Below are positions 1-6,576 of a DNA stretch of 8,310 nucleotides, in pieces. The notes under the pieces were generated by a model. It was not told the origin of the DNA, did not search any database, and saw only the letters and a list, made by a program, of their open reading frames with translations. A program made the translations under genes and the position numbers. Position 1 is the stretch's first letter. Every line of letters starts with the position of its first letter. Origin of the DNA: Deltaproteobacteria bacterium (GTDB taxonomy: Bacteria > Desulfobacterota > Desulfomonilia > UBA1062); the NCBI GenBank assembly GCA_003643935.1, contig QMLJ01000039.1:1-8310 (forward strand). The letters are read 5' to 3'.

Positions 1-317
1 AAGGGCAAGGGTGGTCGCTAACAGCGACCGGGGGTAACCCTAGGGAAAGTGCCACAGAAAACAGACCGCTATCCTGTATTTGGGGTAGTAAGGGTGAAAC
101 GGTGAGGTAAGAGCTCACCAGTTCCTCGGGTGACCGGGGAAGCTAGGTAAACCCCACCCGGAGCAAGACCAATAGAGGGGCTTAAGGGGCGGCCCGTCCT
201 GCCCCTGGGTAGGTCGCTTGAGATGGCAGGCAACTGTCATCCTAGATGAATGATTGCCACCTGGCATGGGGTAACCCTTGGCAGGGACAGAACCCGGCTT
301 ATGACCTGCTTCAGCCC
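1..317 (+). ncRNA. rnpB: RNase P RNA, bacterial type A (5' end outside window)
   Basis: Catalytic RNA of RNase P, which trims 5' leaders from pre-tRNAs. The conserved cores are readable in order and align with my memory of the E. coli RNA: the P8 hairpin (stem 13-19/23-29), the P9 hairpin with a GTAA loop (30-41), the AGTGCCACAGAAAACA core (48-63), the AAGGGTGAAACGGTGAGG and AAGAGCTCACC blocks (about 90-120), the ACCCGGAGCAAG block (about 156-168), the P15 stem and loop (about 176-206), TAGATGAATGATTGCC (243-258), a P18 hairpin with GTAA loop (271-274), and the closing ACAGAACCCGGCTTAT (287-302). The 3' strand of P1 lies at about 303-317, so the mature end near 317 is an estimate. Roughly the first 75-80 nucleotides (P1-P4 5' strands) precede the window. 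The trinucleotide in L15 that aligns with GGU of E. coli reads GGG (186-188). No terminator hairpin with a T-tract follows. Confidence 0.97.
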
Positions 318-341
318 ATAACGAGTTGAGGATGATATTTT

Positions 342-1403
342 ATGTATACCTCGCGATTTGAAGTAAGTCATATAGAAAAGATCAGGCGTTCGGTCTACGT
401 TTTCTTAAGGGACGAACTTGAAAGAAGGCTACTAGACATAGCGCTGGTAACGCCCTACAGGTCATGCGAGGCAAGGGGTGTGCCTTACCCATTTGCTGAG
501 CCAGGTGAGATGCGCCCCAAGAAAAGGGAATTATCCAGGGAATACCTGGACACCAGGCCTTTCCTTATAATATTCATGGAAGAGGCACTCTCAGAGGAAC
601 ACCAGAAATACATCAGGTTCAGCAACTCCAACAGGGTAAGAAAGGATAACATATCCTTGATACCTGGCTTTAACCTGCAAAAATCTATCTATTCCGGTGT
701 ACACTTTTTCGAGCGGGAGTCTTTCTTCGAACTTCTTGAGGAATTACTGGACGTGGATTATGCACTACTTATACAGAGAGATACAAGGTACAAGAAAAGG
801 AACAGGTACTCGCTTACGCATTTCCACGTTAAAATAGACTGGCCTACTGCCGAGGCTGCAGAGGATCTAGCAAAGGAATTGAGGTACATCTCAAAAAACC
901 TATATGAAAAAGGCGAAAGGTATGCAGATGCTCTCCAGCAAAAACTCTTTGAGTACTATGGGTGGCATCATCAATCCGTGGGTGGGAGAAGGACAGCCGC
1001 CCTTGTAGCAGCCCAGTACCTGAAGAGCGTGCCAGGACTATCAACGGTCTATGTATCGAGCTCAGAGAGCAGGACATTTACCAGATACTCGGAAAGAGGT
1101 GTTGGAAGGTATGCAATAATAGAGCTGGACAAGTCGTATGCAGAGGAACTTGCCACATCAAACGGCATTAACATAAATGCCTTTCATCAAGGATATGTCC
1201 TTGGGGAGAGTGAAGAGCACTACGCAGTATTATTCTTCGTGATGTATAGGCATACCGAGTGGGGTATACCGCCCATGGATGGCAAATTGAGGATATTAAA
1301 CCCGGATTATAACTGGCTGGCAGTGGATGTTGAACTGGTTTTACCCCTGCCCAATGCTATAAGCTTCAGGCCCATACGTGCCAAGTGGGTATACAAGACC
1401 TAG
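342..1403 (+). CDS. Uncharacterised 353-residue soluble protein
   Basis: I do not recognise the family. The ATG at 342 has a GAGG about 10 nt upstream (gttgaggatgatattttATG), and no in-frame alternative looks better. The protein is hydrophilic and rich in Arg, Glu and Tyr, with no signal peptide or transmembrane segment, so it is probably cytosolic. It has a single cysteine (Cys42), which argues against an Fe-S or zinc-cysteine site. Visible local features are a His/Asp patch T-H-F-H-V-K-I-D-W (residues 159-167), a G-W-H-H-Q-S-V-G-G-R-R stretch (207-217), an amphipathic, helix-prone N-terminus (about 8-35), and alternating hydrophobic strands near the C-terminus. These patches could be ligand- or nucleic-acid-binding sites, but that is speculation. 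It starts about 24 nt after rnpB and ends 26 nt before the proposed folD start, so it is probably the first protein-coding gene of this unit. Codon use (AGG/AGA, ATA) matches its neighbours, giving no sign of recent transfer. An in-frame 1.06-kb reading frame with a good ribosome site makes it a real gene; its function is unknown. Confidence 0.85.
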   Translation: MYTSRFEVSHIEKIRRSVYVFLRDELERRLLDIALVTPYRSCEARGVPYPFAEPGEMRPKKRELSREYLDTRPFLIIFMEEALSEEHQKYIRFSNSNRVRKDNISLIPGFNLQKSIYSGVHFFERESFFELLEELLDVDYALLIQRDTRYKKRNRYSLTHFHVKIDWPTAEAAEDLAKELRYISKNLYEKGERYADALQQKLFEYYGWHHQSVGGRRTAALVAAQYLKSVPGLSTVYVSSSESRTFTRYSERGVGRYAIIELDKSYAEELATSNGININAFHQGYVLGESEEHYAVLFFVMYRHTEWGIPPMDGKLRILNPDYNWLAVDVELVLPLPNAISFRPIRAKWVYKT

Positions 1404-1417
1404 GCTCACAAAGAGAC

Positions 1418-1423
1418 AGGAGG
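1418..1423 (+). promoter_or_regulatory. Shine-Dalgarno site that fixes the folD start
   Basis: A perfect AGGAGG sits 6 nt upstream of a TTG at 1430 that is in frame with FolD. The first FolD-family residues (NIIDGK) follow immediately after that TTG. The upstream GTG at 1385 lies inside the preceding gene and would add 15 residues (IQDLGSQRDRRFK and flanks) that do not resemble FolD. Confidence 0.85.
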
Positions 1424-1429
1424 TTCAAG

Positions 1430-2281
1430 TTGGGGAATATCATTGACGGCAAGGGTATGTCTGAAGACCTTCAAGAGAGGATCAAGGAAGAGGCTTCTAT
1501 GTTCACCAGGGAGCACGGGAGACCTCCTGGCCTTGCAGTTATCGTGGTAGGAGATGATCCTGCATCCAAAGTGTATGTGAGAAACAAGGAAAAGGCTTGC
1601 GAGAGAGCGGGCATTATCTCGTTTAATTACAGACTTTCTTCTGATAAGACCCATGATGAAGTAGTGAGGTTGATCAAGGAGTTAAACTTGAGGAATGATG
1701 TTGACGGCATACTGGTGCAACTCCCCTTACCTTCACACCTTGATGCAGACCAGGTACTCATGACCATAGACCCTTCGAAAGATGTTGACGGTTTCCACCC
1801 GTATAACCTTGGAAGGCTCCTTATGGGCCTACCCACGGTTATACCTTGTACACCCCAGGGTATAATGTACATGTTAAGGGCCTCAGGTATAGACCCCGAT
1901 GGTAAAGATGCAGTTGTCATAGGTAGAAGCAATATAGTAGGCAAGCCGGTTGCAACACTACTCACCCTTTCCCATGCAACAGTAACCATATGCCATAGCC
2001 ATACAAAGGACCTTGATGACAAGGTGAAGGCGGCCGACATACTTATCTCTGCCGTGGGCAAGCCACGCATGGTAAAGGGAGAGTGGATAAAGCAAGGGGC
2101 TGTGGTTATTGATGTGGGTATTACCAGGGATAAAGATGGAAAGTTAACCGGGGACGTGGACTTTGATGTTGCAAGAAAGCGGGCAAGCCTTATTACACCG
2201 GTTCCAGGCGGCGTTGGACCCATGACAATAGCCATGCTACTCATGAATACAATAACGCTGGCAAAGGGACATGTGTCATGA
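1430..2281 (+). CDS. folD: Bifunctional methylene-THF dehydrogenase / methenyl-THF cyclohydrolase
   Basis: FolD oxidises 5,10-methylene-THF to 5,10-methenyl-THF with NAD(P)+ and hydrolyses it to 10-formyl-THF, reversibly, in the cytosol. With the TTG start it is 283 residues, the usual family length. Family hallmarks are present: Y49-x3-K53 in VYVRNKEKAC, matching the catalytic Tyr/Lys of the E. coli enzyme; Gln97 in VQLPLP; Asp120 in KDVDGFHPYN; PCTPQG (139-144); the Rossmann nucleotide-binding motif GRSNIVGKP (165-173); CHSHT (188-192); and the C-terminal PVPGGVGPMT signature. The gene follows the unknown protein by 26 nt and its stop overlaps the metV start by 4 nt (ATGA). Its location beside metVF and gcv genes puts it at the methylene-THF node of the operon, linking glycine or methyl-THF with the formyl-THF pool. 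Cofactor choice (NAD versus NADP) cannot be read here. Confidence 0.97.
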   Translation: MGNIIDGKGMSEDLQERIKEEASMFTREHGRPPGLAVIVVGDDPASKVYVRNKEKACERAGIISFNYRLSSDKTHDEVVRLIKELNLRNDVDGILVQLPLPSHLDADQVLMTIDPSKDVDGFHPYNLGRLLMGLPTVIPCTPQGIMYMLRASGIDPDGKDAVVIGRSNIVGKPVATLLTLSHATVTICHSHTKDLDDKVKAADILISAVGKPRMVKGEWIKQGAVVIDVGITRDKDGKLTGDVDFDVARKRASLITPVPGGVGPMTIAMLLMNTITLAKGHVS

Positions 2282-2940
2282 TCATTACCGAACAGAAAGA
2301 TCTTTCAGAGATCCTTGAAAGCCTTGAACCCTTTAGGAATATTTTCATAACGGGTTGTGGTGAATGCGCGGCTGCATGCAAGACAGGCGGAGAAGAAGAA
2401 GTAAGACAAATGTCAGAGACTCTCAAGCACAATGGTTTCAATGTAACCGGTACCACTGTAATAGATGAGGCATGCCATGTCCTGCTTACAAAGAGGGTGT
2501 ACAGGGAACATGCCAAGGAGATAGGTGAAAGTGATTGCGTACTCGTGATGTCTTGCGGGGCAGGTGTACAGGCTACTGCCCTGGTCCTCGATATACCGGC
2601 TATTCCCGCACTTAACAGCCTATTTCTGGGTGACACGTTGAGATTCGGACAGTTTGAGGAATACTGCAGCATGTGCGGCCAGTGTGTACTCGCAACAACA
2701 GGTGGCATATGCCCTGTAACAAGATGCCCAAAGGGACTGCTCAATGGGCCATGCGGTGGTGTTGATAATAACGGTATGTGCGAGGTGGATAGAACGAGAA
2801 AGTGCGCGTGGGTTGAGATCTACGAGAGACTCAAGAAGACAGGCAGGGTTGAGAGACTAAGAAGGATAGTACCTCCCAGAGACTTTTCCAGGGCAAGGCA
2901 TCCGTCCAGAAGGGATATAAGAAAAACGGAAAATGCTTGA
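2278..2940 (+). CDS. metV: MetV-type methylene-THF reductase accessory subunit (cysteine-rich)
   Basis: This 220-residue protein belongs to the methylene-THF reductase C-terminal domain family, known as MetV in acetogens such as Moorella thermoacetica, where it partners MetF in the methyl branch of the Wood-Ljungdahl pathway. It has 14 cysteines: an N-terminal CGEC-x3-C set (27, 30, 34), Cys66, 87 and 93, then the family signature CSMCGQC (130-136) with ICPVTRCPKG and NGPCGG, and Cys168 and 176. This density points to Fe-S cluster or metal binding and an electron-transfer role. The last 45 or so residues are Arg/Lys-rich. The ATG overlaps the folD stop by 4 nt, with an AAGGGA ribosome site upstream, and the stop overlaps metF by 8 nt, consistent with stoichiometric subunits. 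No RnfC-like, Hdr-like or flavin electron-donor gene is visible nearby, so its redox partner is unknown. The family call is firm; cluster number and electron donor are inference. Confidence 0.9.
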   Translation: MIITEQKDLSEILESLEPFRNIFITGCGECAAACKTGGEEEVRQMSETLKHNGFNVTGTTVIDEACHVLLTKRVYREHAKEIGESDCVLVMSCGAGVQATALVLDIPAIPALNSLFLGDTLRFGQFEEYCSMCGQCVLATTGGICPVTRCPKGLLNGPCGGVDNNGMCEVDRTRKCAWVEIYERLKKTGRVERLRRIVPPRDFSRARHPSRRDIRKTENA

Positions 2941-3775
2941 CAAAGACTTTATTATAACCGCGGAATTACAACCCCCAAAAGGCCCGGACACGTCGAGGTT
3001 TATAGAAAAGGCCCGGGTGTTGAAGCACAAGGTGCATGCATTGAACGTGACAGACAACCAGAGGGCCACATTGAGGCTCTCATCCCTTGCAGGATGTACA
3101 ATACTTGCGAGGGAAGGTATAACGCCTGTATTCCAGGTGACCTGCAGGGACAGGAATCGTCTTGCAATACAGTCAGACCTCCTTGGTGCGCATGCACTTG
3201 GCATAAGACATGTTCTTGCAATAACAGGTGATGACATATCAGCCGGCGACCATAAGGAGGCAAAGCAGGTCTTTGATCTAGATTCCATACAACTCATATC
3301 CATAATAGATAATATGAATAAGGGCTTTAGTGACTCAGGGTTTGCCTTGCAAGGTAGCACAGACTTCACTATCGGCGCGGTAGTGAATCCATTCTCAATA
3401 CCCGAGGAGCTCAATCTTCTAAGGTTTGACAAGAAAATATCAGCTGGTGCAAGGTTCTTTCAGACGCAGGCAGTGTACGATATAGATGGTTTCAAAAAAT
3501 TCATGGACAAGGTGGCTGGTAGGGGTGTAAAGATCCTGGCTGGAATTCTTCTGCTCAAGTCTTTAAGAATGGCGCACTTTATAAACCAGAATGTGCCTGG
3601 TGTCATGGTGCCAGATAACCTTATGGAGGAACTAGAGACATCCAGTGTCCCCCTTATGAAGGGAATGGAGATAGCTGCGAGGATTATAAGAGAACTCAAG
3701 GGCGTCTCAGATGGTGTTCATATAATGGCCATGGGAATGGAAGAAAGGGTGCCCGAGATACTGGAGATGGTGTAA
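2933..3775 (+). CDS. metF: Methylenetetrahydrofolate reductase, MetF family (catalytic subunit)
   Basis: This flavin-dependent TIM-barrel enzyme reduces 5,10-methylene-THF to 5-methyl-THF, or runs in reverse during acetate or methyl oxidation. It has 280 residues, the short MetF form without a regulatory domain. Visible motifs are TAELQPPKG with Glu11 at the position of the catalytic glutamate of MetF; VTDNQRAT (39-46); QVTCRDRNR (68-76), a conserved substrate/flavin-region segment; ITGD (97-100); GAVVNP; KISAGARFFQTQAVYD in the C-terminal half; and AGILLLKS. The ATG lies inside the last codons of metV (8-nt overlap) and has only a weak ribosome site, so expression probably depends on coupling to metV. 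The stop shares one base with the gcvT start (TAATG). Genetic pairing with metV favours a MetVF complex feeding or draining the methyl-THF pool over a methionine-only enzyme, but a methionine-synthesis role cannot be excluded. Confidence 0.93.
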   Translation: MLDKDFIITAELQPPKGPDTSRFIEKARVLKHKVHALNVTDNQRATLRLSSLAGCTILAREGITPVFQVTCRDRNRLAIQSDLLGAHALGIRHVLAITGDDISAGDHKEAKQVFDLDSIQLISIIDNMNKGFSDSGFALQGSTDFTIGAVVNPFSIPEELNLLRFDKKISAGARFFQTQAVYDIDGFKKFMDKVAGRGVKILAGILLLKSLRMAHFINQNVPGVMVPDNLMEELETSSVPLMKGMEIAARIIRELKGVSDGVHIMAMGMEERVPEILEMV

Positions 3776-4860
3776 TGAGAACCCCACTTTTTGAAGAACA
3801 CGTAAGGCTCGGTGCAAGGATGGTAGACTTCCACGGCTGGGAGTTGCCGGTCTGGTATACCAGCATCACAAAAGAGCATATGGCTACCAGGACATCTTGC
3901 GGCCTGTTTGATATAAGCCACATGGGTGAGATCTACGTGAAGGGCGAGGGAGCCCAGGATTTTCTTGAGAAGGCATTGACAATAAAGGTTTCCTCCATGG
4001 AGAGATTCCAGGTGAGGTACGCCTTCATGCTGAATTCAAATGGGGGTATCATTGACGACCTCACCGTGTATTGCCTTGAACCAGGCCTCCATTATATGCT
4101 GTGTGTTAATGCATCTAATACCCCAAAGGATTACGAGTGGCTATCCAGCATACCAGGAGCAGATGGGCTGTTGGACAACAGGAGCGATGATACTGCCATG
4201 TTGGCTGTACAAGGCCCAAATGCACGCTTTTACCTTGAGAAGTGCCTTGGCTTTGATATCAACTCCATTGCGTACTACAGATTTACATTCCACAGTGCGG
4301 ACCTGACAGGAAATACAGAGCTGTTGATATCTAGGACCGGTTACACCGGTGCTGATGGAGTTGAGATATTCATGGACACAAGACTGTGTAAAGCCCTCTG
4401 GAACATGCTTATTGACTCTGGTGCAATACCATGCGGTCTTGGTGCAAGGGATACCCTGAGGCTGGAGATGGGTTATCCCCTGCATGGAAACGACATAGAT
4501 GAGGGGACAACACCCATTGAGGCAGGGCTTAGTTTTGCAGTGGACATGGACAGCCACCAGTTTATTGGTAGGGAAACGCTTTTAAGGCAGAGGCAGAATG
4601 GTGTCAGCAGAAGATTGAGGGGTCTCGTGCTTGATGACAGGGGCATACCGAGGCAAGGCTACGTATGCATGAAAGAAGGCAGGGATATAGGCAAGGTAAC
4701 CTCTGGGAGCATATCGCCTGTACTTAATCGGGGCATTGCCCTGGCCTATATTGATTCTTCCATCAATTACAGTGAGATTGTCTCCGTCATGATAAGGTCC
4801 AAGCCTCTTAAAGCTACAGTAATAAAGCCTCCTTTTGTAAAGGGGCAGATACATAAATGA
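3775..4860 (+). CDS. gcvT: Glycine cleavage system T protein (aminomethyltransferase)
   Basis: GcvT transfers the methylene group from aminomethyl-lipoyl-H protein to THF, releasing ammonia and forming 5,10-methylene-THF; the reverse reaction supports glycine synthesis. It has 361 residues, the normal length. Hallmarks are FHGWELPVWY near the N-terminus, GLFDISHMGEI, GGIIDDL with the acidic pair Asp94/Asp95 (the conserved catalytic aspartate region), CVNASN, VQGPNA, SRTGYTGADGVEIF, GLGARDTLRLEMGYPLHGND (folate/glutamate-binding segment), and the C-terminal SGSISPVLNRGIALAYI. The starting ATG overlaps the metF stop by one base and has GGAG 8 nt upstream (3763-3766). Full motif conservation separates it from GcvT-like paralogues such as YgfZ, sarcosine oxidase and DMGDH domains. 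The gcv neighbours confirm the call. Confidence 0.97.
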   Translation: MRTPLFEEHVRLGARMVDFHGWELPVWYTSITKEHMATRTSCGLFDISHMGEIYVKGEGAQDFLEKALTIKVSSMERFQVRYAFMLNSNGGIIDDLTVYCLEPGLHYMLCVNASNTPKDYEWLSSIPGADGLLDNRSDDTAMLAVQGPNARFYLEKCLGFDINSIAYYRFTFHSADLTGNTELLISRTGYTGADGVEIFMDTRLCKALWNMLIDSGAIPCGLGARDTLRLEMGYPLHGNDIDEGTTPIEAGLSFAVDMDSHQFIGRETLLRQRQNGVSRRLRGLVLDDRGIPRQGYVCMKEGRDIGKVTSGSISPVLNRGIALAYIDSSINYSEIVSVMIRSKPLKATVIKPPFVKGQIHK

Positions 4861-4878
4861 TACCAAGCGAGGTGTATT

Positions 4879-5268
4879 ATGAAATTTCCTGAAGATCTCA
4901 AGTATACCAAGGATCATGAGTGGGGCAGGCCCGATGGTAACAGGCTGATAGCAGGTATTACCGACTATGCCCAGGATGAACTCGGTGACATAGTGTACAT
5001 TGAATTAAATGACAAGGGTAGTTCAATCAAGCAGGGAGAAGTCTTTGGAACGGTTGAATCAGTAAAGGCTGTCTCAGAACTCTATGCACCAGCAAGTGGT
5101 ACTATTGTTGAGATAAACGAGGCCTTGCTGGAAGCACCAGAGATAATAAACAAGGATCCCTATGGGGATGGCTGGATGATAGTAATCGAGATGGAGGATA
5201 GAGCTGAACTGAACAACCTTATGGATTCTCAAGAATATAGGACGTACGTGGAAAAAGAGGCAAAGTAG
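4879..5268 (+). CDS. gcvH: Glycine cleavage system H protein (lipoyl carrier)
   Basis: This small lipoylated shuttle carries the aminomethyl group from P protein to T protein and is re-oxidised by L protein. It has 129 residues, typical for GcvH. The lipoylation site is Lys63 in TVESVKAVSELYAP, preceded by the conserved GDIVYIEL strand (36-43), with the family-typical KYTKDHEW (8-15) at the N-terminus and DPYGDGWMI near the C-terminus. All residues needed for lipoylation look intact. The start has GAGG 6 nt upstream (4869-4872) in an 18-nt gap after gcvT, the largest spacing inside the gcv block. Its stop codon directly abuts the gcvPA ATG. No lipoate ligase, LipA or LipB is present, so its modification relies on genes elsewhere. 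Confidence 0.98.
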   Translation: MKFPEDLKYTKDHEWGRPDGNRLIAGITDYAQDELGDIVYIELNDKGSSIKQGEVFGTVESVKAVSELYAPASGTIVEINEALLEAPEIINKDPYGDGWMIVIEMEDRAELNNLMDSQEYRTYVEKEAK

Positions 5269-6576
5269 ATGTCCTATGTATCACTCAACCAGGAGGAGAA
5301 AGAAAGGTTATTTGAGAAGCTAGGTATTACCAATACTGGGGATCTGTTCAAGACTATCCCCGAGAGATTTCTTCTTGAAAGAGACCTCAAAATACCAGGC
5401 CCTTATGACGAGCAGACCATTGAATCCATGTTAAGTAGCAATCCATCAAGGGTAGTATTTGCAGGTGGAGGTATATACAGACATTATATACCCGCTGTGG
5501 TGGATACCATTGCATCAAGGCAGGAATTCTACACATCCTACACACCTTACCAGCCAGAGATCAGCCAGGGAACATTACAGGTAATCTTTGAATACCAGAG
5601 CATGATGACAAGGCTCATGCACATGGACGTATCAAATGCATCCATGTATGACGGTGCAACTGCACTTGCTGAGGCATGCCTGATGGCGATAAGGGCTAAA
5701 AAGGTGAAGAGGATACTCCTAAGCAAGTCCATAAACCCTGCATACAGGTCTGTCGTAAGGACTTATCTAAGGTCAATAGACGGGTTAGAGGTGGAAGAGG
5801 TTCCCTTTGATAGCATCACAGGCCAGGTTGATCTGGATGTGCTTAAGAAGGCAACCATGGCCAACAAAAGGAGTGCTTTCTTTATACAGAGCCCCAATTA
5901 CTTTGGGATAATAGAACCCATGGACGAGGTCGCTTCCATTATGCAGGACGCGGCATTCTGGGGCATTGTTGTGACAGAGGCCATTTCCCTTGGCATAATG
6001 AGGCCCCCGGGGGACTATGGTCCTGATGTCGTGGTCGGAGATGCACAGTCGTTTGGTAATCCACCGTCTGCAGGCGGCCCTTTGCTGGGTTTTTTCTGTA
6101 CCAAAAGGGAGTACATAAGGAGTATGCCAGGAAGGCTGGTTGGTCTTACAAGGGATAAAGACGGGAGGCAGGCCTTCTGCCTGACATTGGCGACAAGGGA
6201 ACAGCACATAAGAAGGGAAAAGGCGACATCAAATATCTGTTCCAACCAGGGCCTGTGCGTGCTCAGGGCAGCGGTATATCTCAGTACTGTTGGTCCCCGT
6301 GGGCTCAGGACCATAGCAGAACAGTGTGCTTCTGGTGCGCGTTACCTTTTGGCACTCCTTGGGAAGAGGGGTATAGGGACCGTGTTTACAGGTCCTGTCT
6401 TCAACGAGTTTGTGCTGAGAATAGATGACGGGTCACGTGAAAGGGCTAGTCAGGCCGGCATAGTACCAGGGATAAGGATAGACGAGTACTATCCTGAATT
6501 AACTGACTCTCAACTTATAACCGTAACCGAGATGAACTCAGAGAGGGATTGCAAATGGTTATTAGACATAATGTAA
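5269..6576 (+). CDS. gcvPA: Glycine cleavage system P protein, subunit 1
   Basis: This is the N-terminal half of the split, PLP-dependent glycine decarboxylase, which takes glycine, releases CO2 and loads the aminomethyl group on H protein. It has 435 residues, close to the usual 440-450. It shows the family pattern in order: GGGIYRHYIPAVVDTI, FYTSYTPYQPEISQGTLQ, MDVSNASMYDGATALAEA, QSPNYFGIIEP, GDAQSFGNPPSAGGPLLGFF, MPGRLVG and TREQHIRREKATSNICSNQ. It lacks the PLP lysine, as expected for this subunit; that residue is in gcvPB. The ATG directly follows the gcvH stop, with GAGG 8 nt upstream (5257-5260). Its 3' end overlaps gcvPB by 22 nt, consistent with coupled synthesis of the two halves of an alpha2beta2 enzyme. 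Confidence 0.97.
   Translation: MSYVSLNQEEKERLFEKLGITNTGDLFKTIPERFLLERDLKIPGPYDEQTIESMLSSNPSRVVFAGGGIYRHYIPAVVDTIASRQEFYTSYTPYQPEISQGTLQVIFEYQSMMTRLMHMDVSNASMYDGATALAEACLMAIRAKKVKRILLSKSINPAYRSVVRTYLRSIDGLEVEEVPFDSITGQVDLDVLKKATMANKRSAFFIQSPNYFGIIEPMDEVASIMQDAAFWGIVVTEAISLGIMRPPGDYGPDVVVGDAQSFGNPPSAGGPLLGFFCTKREYIRSMPGRLVGLTRDKDGRQAFCLTLATREQHIRREKATSNICSNQGLCVLRAAVYLSTVGPRGLRTIAEQCASGARYLLALLGKRGIGTVFTGPVFNEFVLRIDDGSRERASQAGIVPGIRIDEYYPELTDSQLITVTEMNSERDCKWLLDIM
6543..6546 (+). promoter_or_regulatory. Shine-Dalgarno site favouring ATG 6555 for gcvPB
   Basis: GAGG within GAGAGGGA lies 8 nt before the ATG at 6555. It lies only 2 nt before an in-frame TTG at 6549, which is too close to serve that codon. 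The site is inside the gcvPA reading frame. Confidence 0.65.

Noticed and set aside
30..280. Repeated ggggtaaccct string (31-41 and 268-278) that looks like a short direct repeat
   Set aside because: Both copies are GTAA tetraloop hairpins of RNase P RNA (P9 and P18), so RNA structure explains the similarity.
318..341. Possible glycine or THF riboswitch upstream of the operon
   Set aside because: Only about 24 nt separate rnpB from the first gene, and the folD leader gap is 26 nt. Neither has room for a riboswitch aptamer, and the preceding 317 bases are fully explained by rnpB.
962..1171. 69-codon plus-strand frame inside the 353-residue gene
   Set aside because: Out-of-frame overlap with a longer, better-initiated gene; no ribosome site or recognisable motif.
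1627..2244. 205-codon open frame on the minus strand opposite folD
   Set aside because: It lies fully antisense to a well-conserved FolD, its translation is Ser/Thr/Pro-rich without any family resemblance, and it arises from the skewed codon use of the plus-strand gene.
2241..2744. 167-codon minus-strand open frame opposite metV
   Set aside because: A shadow of metV: low-complexity composition, no family motifs, and the sense strand carries the clear cysteine signature.
2857..3432. 191-codon minus-strand open frame opposite metF
   Set aside because: Antisense to conserved MetF motifs, no recognisable domain, and no independent ribosome site judged convincing.
4336..4352. ACCGGT-TAC-ACCGGT tandem/palindromic motif
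   Set aside because: It encodes the conserved RTGYTG segment of GcvT; coincidence of codon choice is sufficient, and it lies mid-gene.
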